The notes below the pieces were generated by a model that worked only from the letters and a program-made list of their open reading frames with translations, was not told the origin of the DNA and did no database searches. Below, in pieces: positions 54,063 to 62,807 of a stretch of 64,000 nucleotides of DNA. The DNA lies in contig NZ_LT629779.1 in NCBI RefSeq assembly GCF_900105535.1, positions 3,906,001-3,970,000 of the forward strand, written 5' to 3'. The stretch is from Pseudarthrobacter equi. Its GTDB lineage: Bacteria; Actinomycetota; Actinomycetes; Actinomycetales; Micrococcaceae. A program made the position numbers and the translations under genes. Positions within the stretch are counted from its first letter, which is position 1. Every line of letters starts with the position of its first letter.

Positions 54063-54770
54063 CTAGCTGCCGCGGTTCAGCAGCTTCCCGATGGCGCTGC
54101 CGGCCAGGTTCCGCAACAGGTCGGCGGGGCTGTCGTAGACGTCCACGGCGCCGGCTTCCCGGAGCACATCGGCGCTGATTCCGCCGCAGGTGACACCCAC
54201 CGCGGGGATGCCGAGAGCGGCCGCGGCCTTCATATCCCAGACCGCGTCTCCAACGAAGACAGCATCGGCAGGCTCTACGTTGATCGCTTCCAGGGCAGCA
54301 GCCAGGATGTCCGGGGCAGGCTTGCTTTCCTCGGCATCCTTGGAGCTGGTGGCGGCATCGATGAAGGCGTCGGCGTCAAGGATGCCCTTCATGACCTGCA
54401 GGTCTTTTTCCCGGGCCGATGAGGCCAGGGCGACGGCGAGGCCACCGGCATGGCACTGGGCCAGCAGGTCCTTCGAGCCGTCAAAAGCACGCAGCGAGGG
54501 CCAGTGGGCGCCATACAGTGCGCCATGGCTGTCCATGATGTCCGCATCGGCGCTGCGGTCCCGGTCCGCGGGCAGCAGGGTGTCAACCAGCCGGTCCCCG
54601 CCCATGCCCACGAGGTAGTGGATGGAGGCCATCGGAATGTCGTAGCCGAACTGGCGGAAGGCGCCCCACCAGGAAACGGTGTGAAGGTACGACGAATCGA
54701 TCAGCGTTCCGTCGACGTCAAAGAGAACCCCCCGGCGGCGTCCACCGGGGGGCGTGTCCTGCTGGCCCAT
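54063..54770 (-). CDS. HAD family hydrolase (phosphoglycolate phosphatase-like)
   Basis: A 235-aa HAD phosphatase. The nucleophile motif is LFD18-V-D20-GTLID, motif II is ALASSAR, K is in ESKPAPDI and the late aspartates are in VFVGDAVWD. An alpha-helical cap between residues 30 and 90 marks subclass I. Sugar phosphates or phosphoglycolate are usual substrates; none can be singled out. It starts one base before the end of the YegP-like gene's stop (TGATG), so the two are coupled. Confidence 0.9.
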   Translation of the reverse strand: MGQQDTPPGGRRRGVLFDVDGTLIDSSYLHTVSWWGAFRQFGYDIPMASIHYLVGMGGDRLVDTLLPADRDRSADADIMDSHGALYGAHWPSLRAFDGSKDLLAQCHAGGLAVALASSAREKDLQVMKGILDADAFIDAATSSKDAEESKPAPDILAAALEAINVEPADAVFVGDAVWDMKAAAALGIPAVGVTCGGISADVLREAGAVDVYDSPADLLRNLAGSAIGKLLNRGS

Positions 54771-55060
54771 CAGCCCACCGCGGCCCGCCTGGCCTCCGGG
54801 GCCTTCTTGTGCCGGGCAGCTTCTTCCTTGGGCGTTGCCACCGGCCGGACCCGTTCCCTGATCACCGTTCCGGCACCGTCCAGGCTTTTATCCCGAATGA
54901 GGCCTGTCCCTGCAATTTCACGGGCCATGGCCACTCCGGCCACCGCCGCCCGCTTCGTTGGGAAGGTCACCGAGATCGCCATCAGGTGCCCCGCCCCGTC
55001 CATCATCCTGACCCTGTAGCCACCGTCAGGGGCATCAACGAGCTCAAAATACCCGGCCAT
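54770..55060 (-). CDS. DUF1508 (YegP-like) protein
   Basis: A 96-aa protein. Residues 1-55 (MAGYFELVDAPDGGYRVRM) fit the YegP/DUF1508 fold, a short beta-alpha domain found in one or two copies in bacteria and with no settled function. The tail of about 40 residues is basic and Ala/Pro-rich. The ATG at 55060 is preceded by GGAGGAG; the frame opens further at 55108. It is translationally coupled to the HAD gene. The rest of the gap to 55178 shows nothing clear. Confidence 0.8.
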   Translation of the reverse strand: MAGYFELVDAPDGGYRVRMMDGAGHLMAISVTFPTKRAAVAGVAMAREIAGTGLIRDKSLDGAGTVIRERVRPVATPKEEAARHKKAPEARRAAVG

Positions 55061-55178
55061 GCGAATCACTCCTCCTCCGTCAGTCACGGCATTGTGCTTG
55101 TGGAGCACTCCATGAGGTGTTAGTAAGTCTACTTATCTATTCTGCGAAGGGAAAGTTCAGCCCCGTACCGGCACCGCC

Positions 55179-56987
55179 TCAGCGCCGCCCCGCCGACTCC
55201 GGCGGGATAGGGGTGTCACTCCGCCGAACGGTATCCTGATGCAGCTCCAAAGCGCTAGTCACAAGGGCAAAGTGGCTGAACGCCTGCGGGGTGTTGCCCA
55301 GCTGCCGGCCCGCGCGGACTGCCCATTCCTCGCTCAGGAGCCCCACGTCATTGCGCAGCTCCAGGAGCCGCTCGAACAGTTCGCGCGACTCCTCATGCCG
55401 GCCCGCGCCGAGCAGCGCCTCCACCAGCCAGAACGAGCACGCGAGGAAGACGCCCTCGCTCCCCGGCAGGCCGTCGTCGCTCTTTTCCGGACGGTAGCGC
55501 AGCACGAACCCGTCTTCGGTCAGCTCGCGCTGGATCGCCTCGATGGTCCCGATGACGCGGGGATCGTCCGGCGGCAGGAAGCCCACGCGCGGGATCAGCA
55601 GCAGGCTGGCATCAAGTTCCTGGCTGCCGTAGGACTGCACGAAGGTGTTGCGTTCGGCGTCGAATCCGTTGTCCATCACATCCCGGTGGATGGTGTCACG
55701 CAGCGCCTCCCACCGCTCCACCGGCCCCGGCAGCCCGGACTCCCTGACGCCCTTCACCATCCGGTCGGCGGCAACCCACGCCATGACCTTCGAGTGGGTG
55801 AAGTGACGGCGGGGGCCGCGCATTTCCCACAGCCCGTTGTCCGGCTGGTCCCAGATGGTTTCCAGGTGGGTCATCAGTGCGCACTGCAGGTCCCACGAAT
55901 CGTCCGGATGCTTCAGCAGTGAATTGCGGGTCAGCGCCAGGCAGTCCAGCACCTCGCCCCACACGTCCAGCTGCAGCTGCTCGGCTGCCGCGTTGCCGAT
56001 CCGCACGGGCGCCGAGTTTTCATATCCCCTGAGCCAGGGCAGCTCCAGCTCGGGCAGGCGCCGCTCGCCATGGATGCCGTACATGATCTGCAGGTCCGCG
56101 GGGTCCCCGGCCACCGCGCGCAGCAGCCATTCCCGCCAGGCCGCCGCTTCGGCGGTGTAGCCGGCGGCCAGGAGCGCCTGCAGCGTCATGGTGGCGTCCC
56201 GCAGCCAGCAGTACCGGTAATCCCAGTTGCGCGGACCCCCGGGCTGTTCGGGCAGGGAGGTGGTCACGGCAGCCACGATGCCGCCCGTTGGTGCGTAGGT
56301 GAGCGCCTTGAGGGTCACCAGCGAGCGCACCACCGCCTCCTGGTATTCGCCCTGAACCGTGCACTGCGTGGTCCAGCCGCGCCAGAAGGCGAAGGTGGTG
56401 TCCAGGACCTTTTCTGCGTCCACCGAGTGCGGACGGCCCACGTGGCTGGGAGCCCACGTGAGGACGAACGGGATGCGTTCTCCGGCGCTGACGGTGAAGT
56501 CGCCCACGGTGTGCATGTTCTCGCCGTGCACCTCCGCCGGCGTCACGAAGTAGGCAGCGTCCGGCCCGGCGATGGCGTGCAGGCCGTGCTTGTCCCGGCG
56601 TACCCACGGAACGATGTGGCCGTAGTCGAACCGCAGGACCAGCTCGCAGTGCATTTTCACGGTGCCGCTGACGCCCTCGACGATCCGCACGATGTCCGCC
56701 ACGGAGTCACGCGGCGGCATGAAGTCGATGACCCGCACCGTTCCGTCGGGGGTGTCCCATTCGGTTTCCAGGATCAGGCTGCCGTCCCGGTATCCGCGCC
56801 GGGTGCACGGCCCGCCGCTTTCGGGTGCCAGCAGCCAGCGGCCGGCATCGGGCGTGTCCAGCAATGCGGTGAAGCAGGCCGGAGAGTCGAACCTGGGCAG
56901 GCACAGCCAGTCGATGGAACCTTCTTTGCTGATCAGCGCCCCGGTCTGAAGGTCGCCGACTACCGCATAATCTTCGATTCGCGCCAT
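55179..56987 (-). CDS. Glycoside hydrolase family 15 protein (glucoamylase/trehalase-like)
   Basis: A 602-aa enzyme with an N-terminal beta-sandwich domain (MARIEDYAVVGDLQTGALIS, GSIDWLCLPRFDS) and an (alpha/alpha)6 barrel. RNWDYRYCWLRDATMTL and the late LLSEEWAVRAGRQLGNTPQAFSHFALV contain conserved acidic residues of GH15. Similar actinobacterial proteins are glucoamylases or trehalases; the substrate is not decided by the sequence I can see. No signal peptide is present, so it is intracellular. The ATG at 56987 was chosen from the conserved N-terminus; it is divergent from the DUF72 gene. Confidence 0.92.
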   Translation of the reverse strand: MARIEDYAVVGDLQTGALISKEGSIDWLCLPRFDSPACFTALLDTPDAGRWLLAPESGGPCTRRGYRDGSLILETEWDTPDGTVRVIDFMPPRDSVADIVRIVEGVSGTVKMHCELVLRFDYGHIVPWVRRDKHGLHAIAGPDAAYFVTPAEVHGENMHTVGDFTVSAGERIPFVLTWAPSHVGRPHSVDAEKVLDTTFAFWRGWTTQCTVQGEYQEAVVRSLVTLKALTYAPTGGIVAAVTTSLPEQPGGPRNWDYRYCWLRDATMTLQALLAAGYTAEAAAWREWLLRAVAGDPADLQIMYGIHGERRLPELELPWLRGYENSAPVRIGNAAAEQLQLDVWGEVLDCLALTRNSLLKHPDDSWDLQCALMTHLETIWDQPDNGLWEMRGPRRHFTHSKVMAWVAADRMVKGVRESGLPGPVERWEALRDTIHRDVMDNGFDAERNTFVQSYGSQELDASLLLIPRVGFLPPDDPRVIGTIEAIQRELTEDGFVLRYRPEKSDDGLPGSEGVFLACSFWLVEALLGAGRHEESRELFERLLELRNDVGLLSEEWAVRAGRQLGNTPQAFSHFALVTSALELHQDTVRRSDTPIPPESAGRR

Positions 56988-57057
56988 GACCTTACCCTGC
57001 CACAAACGTGCTCCCCGATCCGGGTAAACCGCAGGGGACCCGGTGTAGCCTGCAGGG

Positions 57058-57786
57058 GTGGCAGTCCATATCGGCACCTCAGGCTGGAGCTATGACCACT
57101 GGGAGAACGTCCTGTACCCGCCCGGCCTGCCGGCGAAGGACCGGCTGGCCCATTATGTCTCGCAGTTCAGCACCGTGGAGTTGAACGCCAGCTTCTACCG
57201 CTGGCCCCGGGACACGACCTTTGCCGGCTGGAACCGCCGGCTGCCCCCGGGCTTCAGCATGTCCGTCAAGGCTCCGCGCGGCCTGACGCACGCGCGGAAG
57301 CTGTACCAGCCCGAAGTCTGGGTGGACCGGATTGCCCGCTGCTGGCACGAACTCGGGGACAAGCGGGCGGTACTCCTGGTCCAGCTTCCGCCGCAGCTGG
57401 AGCGGGACGACGCCCGGCTGGATTACTTCCTGGCCGCCGTGCCCGAATGGATCCGGGTCACGGTGGAATTCCGCCACCCTACCTGGGACTGCCCGGAAGT
57501 CCTGGCCATCCTCGAGCGGCACGGCGCCGCCTACTGCATCATGAGCGGAGCCAATCTGCCGTGCCTGCTACAGACCACCGCCCCGTTCACCTACGTCCGG
57601 CTGCACGGGCCTGACCACCAGCACCTCTACGCCGGCTCCTATTCGGACGACGACCTCCACTGGTGGGCGGACAGGATCCGCGGCTGGGCAGCCAACGGAC
57701 TGGACGTGTACGCCTATTTCAATAACGACGGCGGCGGTCACGCGGTGCACAACGCCCGGACCCTGCGCGCCATCCTGGGCGACTGA
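57058..57786 (+). CDS. DUF72 family protein
   Basis: A 242-aa TIM-barrel-like protein. The segment HIGTSGWSYDHW at the N-terminus, FSTVELNASFYRWP, and the C-terminal VYAYFNNDGGGHAVHNA are the DUF72 hallmarks. Function is unknown in the family. It starts with a GTG at 57058 and lies 70 bp from the divergent GH15 gene. The App1-like gene follows 67 bp later on the same strand. Confidence 0.9.
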   Translation: MAVHIGTSGWSYDHWENVLYPPGLPAKDRLAHYVSQFSTVELNASFYRWPRDTTFAGWNRRLPPGFSMSVKAPRGLTHARKLYQPEVWVDRIARCWHELGDKRAVLLVQLPPQLERDDARLDYFLAAVPEWIRVTVEFRHPTWDCPEVLAILERHGAAYCIMSGANLPCLLQTTAPFTYVRLHGPDHQHLYAGSYSDDDLHWWADRIRGWAANGLDVYAYFNNDGGGHAVHNARTLRAILGD

Positions 57787-57853
57787 CGTCATACATTGCC
57801 GCCGGCTCCCGCACACCGCCACATGGGCCGCCGCCCTGTGGCAGAGTGGAACC

Positions 57854-58972
57854 ATGGACCCGGCGCCGCAGAACCCGACCCAGCCCGCAACCCAGCCCGC
57901 TTCCGGGCAGCCGGGACAGATTCCGGAGAGCCGGCCCGAGCTTGGCGGGAACCAGGCCTTCCGCCTGGCCCACCGCATCTCCGACGGGTTCAACAGCTTC
58001 CGGATCCGGCTCGCAAGGCGCTGGGACTTCGTGCCCCGGACCATTGCCTACCAGGGCTACGGATCCACCAGCCGCATCCGGGTCCTTGGCCGCGTGCTGA
58101 TGACGCAGAAGCCGCTTCCCGGAAGCCAGGCCGAGCAGGAGGCAAAGAACGCTACCCAGAACGTCCGCGGCTGGCGCGCCTTTACCGGCGTGCCACTGCA
58201 GTTCACCGACGTCGAGATCACCATCGGCGATGTTGTCACCCACGTACAGGCGGACCGGGGCGGCCTGGTGGACACCGAGGTGGACGTCCAGTTGTCGCCG
58301 GGCTGGCACACAGCGACACTGCAGGCTGAGGGCACCGAGCCGGCTGAAGCCCTGATCCATGTCATTGCCCCTGACGTGAAGTTCGGCATCGTGTCCGATA
58401 TTGATGACACCGTGATGGTGACGGCCCTGCCCCGTCCATTCCTGGCCCTGTGGAACACGTTCGTCCTCAGCGAGCGGGCCCGCATGGCAACGCCGGGGAT
58501 GGCCGTGCTGCTGGACCGGCTGACCATCGAACATCCCGATGCCCCTGTCATTTACCTCTCCACCGGGCCGTGGAACGCTGCGCCCACCCTGGCCAGGTTC
58601 CTGGGCCGCAACATGTACCCATCCGGGCCGTTGCTGCTGACGGACTGGGGCCTGACGCAGGACCGCTGGTTCCGCAGCGGCCAGGACCACAAGCACCGCA
58701 ACCTGGAACGGCTCAGCAAGGAGTTCCCGGACATGCGCTGGCTCCTCATCGGGGACAACGGCCAGCACGACGAAGCCATCTACTCCGGCTTCGCATCCGA
58801 GAACCCTGACAAGGTGGCGGCCATCGCCATCCGCCAACTGTCCGTCAGCGAGTCGGTTTTTGCCGGCGGCCACTCCGAGGACGGGGACCACACCGCGTCC
58901 AAGGTGCCGTGGATCTACTCCCCCGATGGGGCCGGCATGGCCAAGCAGCTGGGCATGCTGGACCTGCTCTAG
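57854..58972 (+). CDS. App1-like phosphatidate phosphatase domain protein
   Basis: A 372-aa protein with a Pro/Gln-rich N-terminus (about 35 residues) and a C-terminal App1/DUF2183 catalytic domain. The phosphatase motif SD182-I-D184-D-T186 fits the DxDxT motif of lipin/App1 Mg-dependent phosphatidate phosphatases. LSTGPWN and WLLIGDNGQHDEAIY resemble later HAD-like motifs of the family. Conversion of phosphatidate to diacylglycerol is a family inference. The protein has no membrane segment. Confidence 0.87.
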   Translation: MDPAPQNPTQPATQPASGQPGQIPESRPELGGNQAFRLAHRISDGFNSFRIRLARRWDFVPRTIAYQGYGSTSRIRVLGRVLMTQKPLPGSQAEQEAKNATQNVRGWRAFTGVPLQFTDVEITIGDVVTHVQADRGGLVDTEVDVQLSPGWHTATLQAEGTEPAEALIHVIAPDVKFGIVSDIDDTVMVTALPRPFLALWNTFVLSERARMATPGMAVLLDRLTIEHPDAPVIYLSTGPWNAAPTLARFLGRNMYPSGPLLLTDWGLTQDRWFRSGQDHKHRNLERLSKEFPDMRWLLIGDNGQHDEAIYSGFASENPDKVAAIAIRQLSVSESVFAGGHSEDGDHTASKVPWIYSPDGAGMAKQLGMLDLL

Positions 58973-58998
58973 GAAACCCGCTCCGCCTGAACGTGGAA

Positions 58999-60501
58999 CT
59001 AGGCGGCGTCCTCCGGGATGACTGCCTGGGCGATTGCCGCACTTGCAGCCTGGAACAGGTCCCGCTCTTCAATGAGTTCCTGCAGCCAGAAGTAGGACGC
59101 CTTGGGGGTGCGCTCAAGGGTTTCGAAGTCCACGTGCAACAGCCCGAACGGCTGGTTGAAGCCTGCTGACCACTCAAAATTGTCCAGCAGTGACCAGACG
59201 TAGTAGCCGCGCAGGTCAACGGACTCCGCTTCGCCCCCGGGAGCGGTGGCGCGCAGGGCCGTCTCAAGGTGGTCCGAAAGGTACTTCAGGCGCCGCTCGT
59301 CCGGAATGAACCGGGTGTTGGTGGATTTGTCCCGGACGATGATGTCCTCGAAGCTTGCGCCGCCCTCGGTGAGGATGACGGGCGGGAGGTTGGGGTAGCG
59401 CTCAGCCATTTCCTTCAGCGCCACCCCGATGTACTCGGGCTTCACCGGCCAGCCGTAGGACGTGATGTCCGCTTCGGGCCAGGTTTCCACGTGGAAGGGC
59501 GTTCCGCCGCTGCCTGCCGCGCTCAGGTCGCTGCCCATGGCCTCGGCCATGCTGGCCGGGACTGCCCCGCCGCCGGGGCCCACGGCCACCTTGGTGGGCA
59601 TGTAGTAGTTGAGCCCGTAGAAATCCAGCGGCTGGGAGATCAGCTGCATGTCCTCCTCGGGATGCTCAAAGGAGGAGAAGAACTTCGCGGCCCTGATGAG
59701 GTCCGGGTATTTTCCGGTGAGGACCGGATCAGCGTACAGCCGGTTCTGGGCGAGGTCCATGAGGCCGGCACTGATCCGGTCCAGCGGATTGATGGAGTTG
59801 GGGACCATGGGTGAGTAGACATTGGTCATCCCGATTTCGCCGGGGACCTTGGCGGCACGCAGCGCCTGCACGGCAAGTCCATGGCCCAGCAGCTGGTGGT
59901 GCACCGTGGGGAAGGCACCCAGCATCAGCTCCTTGCCCGGGGAGTGCAGGCCCAGCGTGTAGCCGTTGGTGGTAACGGTGGCCGGTTCGTTGATGGTGAC
60001 CCAGCGGGCAACCCGGTCGCCGAACTTTTCCGCAAGGATGGCGGCATACTCCCCCAGCCGGTAGGCGGTGTCACGGTTCATCCAGCCGTCCGCCTCGTCC
60101 AGCGCGAGCGGCGTATCCCAGTGGTAGATGGTGGCCATTGGGGAGATTCCGTTGGCGAGGAGCTCGTCGAGGAGCCGGTCGTAGAACGCGAGGCCTGCAC
60201 TGTTGGCGGGTCCGCGGCCGGTGGGCTGGATCCTCGGCCAGGCAAAGGAGAACCGGTACGAGTCCACTCCCAGCTGCTTCATGAGGGCAACGTCCTGCGG
60301 CATCCGGTGGTAGTGGTCCGTGGTCACCGCAGGGCTGTGGTCCTCCACGATCGCGCCTGGCTTGGCGGCGAAAACGTCCCAGCCTGCGGGACCGCGGCCG
60401 TCCTCGTCCAGGGCCCCCTCGATCTGGATGGCAGCGGTGGCGACGCCGAGCGTGAACCCCGGAGGAATGATTGCTGCGAGGTCCTTGGCGGAGATGTGCA
60501 T
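58999..60501 (-). CDS. GH1 family beta-glucosidase
   Basis: A 500-aa retaining beta-glycosidase. The acid/base is E172 in TINEPA and the nucleophile E379 in ILTEGGA, where many GH1 enzymes read TENG. GVATAAIQIEGAL and GRGPAGWDVF match the family start, and FEWSAGFNQPFGL the aglycone end. ATG at 60501; AAAGGC lies before it. There is no signal peptide. No transporter gene is adjacent, so the substrate is open (cellobiose or another beta-glucoside). Confidence 0.95.
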   Translation of the reverse strand: MHISAKDLAAIIPPGFTLGVATAAIQIEGALDEDGRGPAGWDVFAAKPGAIVEDHSPAVTTDHYHRMPQDVALMKQLGVDSYRFSFAWPRIQPTGRGPANSAGLAFYDRLLDELLANGISPMATIYHWDTPLALDEADGWMNRDTAYRLGEYAAILAEKFGDRVARWVTINEPATVTTNGYTLGLHSPGKELMLGAFPTVHHQLLGHGLAVQALRAAKVPGEIGMTNVYSPMVPNSINPLDRISAGLMDLAQNRLYADPVLTGKYPDLIRAAKFFSSFEHPEEDMQLISQPLDFYGLNYYMPTKVAVGPGGGAVPASMAEAMGSDLSAAGSGGTPFHVETWPEADITSYGWPVKPEYIGVALKEMAERYPNLPPVILTEGGASFEDIIVRDKSTNTRFIPDERRLKYLSDHLETALRATAPGGEAESVDLRGYYVWSLLDNFEWSAGFNQPFGLLHVDFETLERTPKASYFWLQELIEERDLFQAASAAIAQAVIPEDAA

Positions 60502-60610
60502 CGGGCTGCCTTTGTGGTGATCGGCGGATAAGTACGTCTCAGGATGGCACAGCAAATGCCCTCTGACGAGGAACTGCTGCGGCGCCCGTCAGTGAGCCTG
60601 CTGCGGACGG

Positions 60611-60988
60611 CTACTGGGAGCCGAAGAGGAAATCCTTGGCGTGGGCCACGGCCTTCCGGAACGCATCATTGCGCAGGGTGACCAGGTGTTCGGGTTCGCC
60701 GTCGGCAGGTTCAAGGTAGGCGGTGTAACCCGGCCTCAGGACCCAGATGTCACCCCCAGGCGGCAGGTAGAAAACGCCGAAGGACCGCTGCTGCCTTTCA
60801 TCCACGGTCCACACCGGCACCACAGCAAGGGCTGCGCCGGTTGACGGGTTGATCCACTGCGCCCGCGGCACCGGCTCCTCGTGGGCTTCAGGGTCCAGGA
60901 AGGGTGCCGTCCCTTTGCCCCACCGCTGTTCAAAGCGTTCATGGAACGCCGGGATCAGGTGTGAATCGTAACGCCGCCACTCGCTCAT
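60611..60988 (-). CDS. Conserved hypothetical protein, 125 aa
   Basis: I do not recognise a named domain. The protein is soluble, starts MSEWRRYDSHLIPAF, and has a central run of Trp, Tyr and Pro-rich strands (FYLPPGGDIWVLRPGYTAYL). The start is supported by AAGGAGAG 7 bases before the ATG at 60988. It lies just after the J-domain gene on the same strand and near the HspR-like regulator, so a stress or chaperone context is possible. Confidence 0.7.
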   Translation of the reverse strand: MSEWRRYDSHLIPAFHERFEQRWGKGTAPFLDPEAHEEPVPRAQWINPSTGAALAVVPVWTVDERQQRSFGVFYLPPGGDIWVLRPGYTAYLEPADGEPEHLVTLRNDAFRKAVAHAKDFLFGSQ

Positions 60989-61056
60989 GCGGCTCTCTCC
61001 TTCCTCATTGTGTGTGAAGTTGTGTGTGCGTTGGATGCTTCCCCGGCTGCCGGGAG

Positions 61057-61431
61057 TCAGGCCCATGGCCCGCTCTCCCAGCGCACGGGCGTGACGCGGA
61101 TGATGTCTCCGGGGGCTCCGCCGTTGCCGGGTACCTTCCGGACAGCGGCGGGCCGGGTTGTGGACAGGGGCTGGCCTGTCGATATGGTCTTGCCCGTCGA
61201 CAAAGCCCGTTGCCGGTCATAGGCCGCCCGCCGGGCCGGGTCGTTCAGCACCCCGTAGGCGTCCATAATCCGCAGCAGCTCGTCGTGCGGCGTGCCCTGG
61301 GCGGGATCCGCCGGGCCGACGTCGGGATGGTGGGTGCGCATGAGGCCGCGGTAGGCCCGCGCAATGTCCAGACGGCCGGCGTCGGGCGGCACGTTCAGGA
61401 TGGCGTAGTAGTCCGGAGGGCCGGCCATCAT
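61057..61431 (-). CDS. J-domain protein
   Basis: A 124-aa protein with an N-terminal J domain: DYYAILNVPPDAGRLDIARAYR, the H35-P-D37 motif (THHPDVG) needed to stimulate DnaK, and AYGVLNDPARRAAYDRQR. The remaining 45 residues are low-complexity and lack the zinc-finger and substrate domains of DnaJ. The first ATG of the ATGATG at 61431 has GGAG 6 bases upstream. It is divergent from the MerR/HspR-like regulator, as in some CbpA/HspR pairs, so heat-shock regulation is likely. Confidence 0.9.
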   Translation of the reverse strand: MMAGPPDYYAILNVPPDAGRLDIARAYRGLMRTHHPDVGPADPAQGTPHDELLRIMDAYGVLNDPARRAAYDRQRALSTGKTISTGQPLSTTRPAAVRKVPGNGGAPGDIIRVTPVRWESGPWA

Positions 61432-61574
61432 CGCCCACTCCTTGCAGCTTGTTGGTGCGGGGCAGGTGTTTCGAGTCTTCTTCTTACGGCGCAAGTTCTA
61501 TGGTGGCTGATATAGATTTTTTATAGCACCCGTGAAAAACTGAAGCAAGACCGCACCGAATACCTGGAGGACGC

Positions 61575-61892
61575 ATGGCCGAACCGCAGGTCCCCCCTTC
61601 CGCGCGGCCCGGTTCCACTGCGGTTTACGCCATTTCGGTAGCGGCCCGGCTCACCGGCACGGGCCAGCAGAACATCCGCCTTTACGAGACCAAGGGCCTG
61701 TTGACGCCGGCCCGGACCTCCGGCGGGACGCGACAGTACAGCGAGGATGACATCGCGGTGCTGCTGCGGATTGGCGAGCTGCTGGAACAGGGTCTGAACC
61801 TTGCCGGGGTAGCCATGGTGCTGGAACTCGAAGCCGCGAACCTGAAGCTGCACAGCGCCCTGAAGCGCGCCCGGCAGCGGCCGTCGGGCTGA
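61575..61892 (+). CDS. MerR family regulator (HspR-like)
   Basis: A 105-aa protein: MerR winged helix (YAISVAARLTGTGQQNIRLYETKGLLTPARTSGGTRQYSEDDI), then a short helix (GELLEQGLNLAGVAMVLELEAANLKL) and a basic tail. The sequence resembles HspR repressors that control dnaK operons, but I find no clear HAIR operator (CTTGAGT-N7-ACTCAAG) in the 143-bp gap to the divergent J-domain gene. GGAGG precedes the ATG. It has no cysteines typical of metal-sensing MerR proteins. Confidence 0.85.
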   Translation: MAEPQVPPSARPGSTAVYAISVAARLTGTGQQNIRLYETKGLLTPARTSGGTRQYSEDDIAVLLRIGELLEQGLNLAGVAMVLELEAANLKLHSALKRARQRPSG

Positions 61893-61898
61893 CCAGCC

Positions 61899-62759
61899 TC
61901 AGTCGCGCGGGGTTTCCGCCTTGGACAGCTCCCCCGTGACCCGTTCGCCCGGGACCCTCGCTGTCCGCCAGGTATCCAGCGCAATCACGCCGCCCAGGAT
62001 CAGCAGCGAGAGCGAAAACGAGGCGAGGGTGTCGGTCAGCCAGTGGTAGCCCAGGTACAGCCTGCTCACCGACGCCAGCACGATGCCCACACCGGCACCG
62101 ACGAACCCGAACACGGCAGCCCGGGTGTTCCTGCGGCGCGAAAAGATCAGGAAGGTGCCCACCAGCAGGAAGTCGCAGGCGCCCAGGACGTGGCCGGACG
62201 GGAAGGAAAAGGTGTGGTCGATTCCGAAGAGCATCGTGTCCTCCGGCGGGCGGGACCGCTGGACGATGTGCAGGATGATCTGCGAGATGATGACGCCGCT
62301 GAGCATTGCTGAAGCCAGCAGGATGGGGCGCCAGGCGTGCTTCGCCGCGAATCCCCACACCACGATGACCACCAGGACGATGATGGGCAGCGCGATGGGG
62401 CCAAAGACCACGGCCAGGAAGATCATGACGGCGGTGAGGGCGCCGGAGCGCTCCGTCAGCAGCCAGTCGCGGACCGGGCTGTCTGCCGCGGACAGGCCGT
62501 CCGCCTGCACCACGCTGACCAGGGTGGCGATGAACAGTGCCAGGCCAGCCACAGCCAGGATGACCGAGGCGCGGTAGAGGCCCCGCCGGTCCTCCGGTTC
62601 CACAAAGCGTTCCTCCACCACGAACTTGTCGTGGAAGGCCCGCCAGCGTCCGGGCTTCCTGCCGGCCGCCGAGCGGGACGTTCCGGAGCCTGCTGTTTCG
62701 TGCTGTGCCACCGTGGTGTCCGTCCTTGCCGCGTGGGTCAATGCCCAGTGAGTGTTCAT
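61899..62759 (-). CDS. PAP2 superfamily phosphatase
   Basis: A 286-aa integral membrane protein with about six hydrophobic segments. Motifs of the PAP2 phosphatases: R170-P171 (the RP of KxxxxxxRP; the Lys position holds Leu as I align it), PSGH at 187-190 and SR-x3-G-x-H-x3-D at 232-243 with the catalytic H190 and H239. Substrates are usually undecaprenyl pyrophosphate or lipid phosphates. The long hydrophilic N-terminus (60 residues) is odd for the family. It converges on the MerR gene. Confidence 0.9.
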   Translation of the reverse strand: MNTHWALTHAARTDTTVAQHETAGSGTSRSAAGRKPGRWRAFHDKFVVEERFVEPEDRRGLYRASVILAVAGLALFIATLVSVVQADGLSAADSPVRDWLLTERSGALTAVMIFLAVVFGPIALPIIVLVVIVVWGFAAKHAWRPILLASAMLSGVIISQIILHIVQRSRPPEDTMLFGIDHTFSFPSGHVLGACDFLLVGTFLIFSRRRNTRAAVFGFVGAGVGIVLASVSRLYLGYHWLTDTLASFSLSLLILGGVIALDTWRTARVPGERVTGELSKAETPRD

Positions 62760-62807
62760 CCAGCGCAGCTTCGATAAGAAGATTGCTTAGGGTGAAGATT
62801 ATCGCTG

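Noticed and set aside
61432..61574. A HAIR operator of HspR between the J-domain and MerR genes
   Set aside because: I could not find CTTGAGT-N7-ACTCAAG or a close version; only loose half sites are present.
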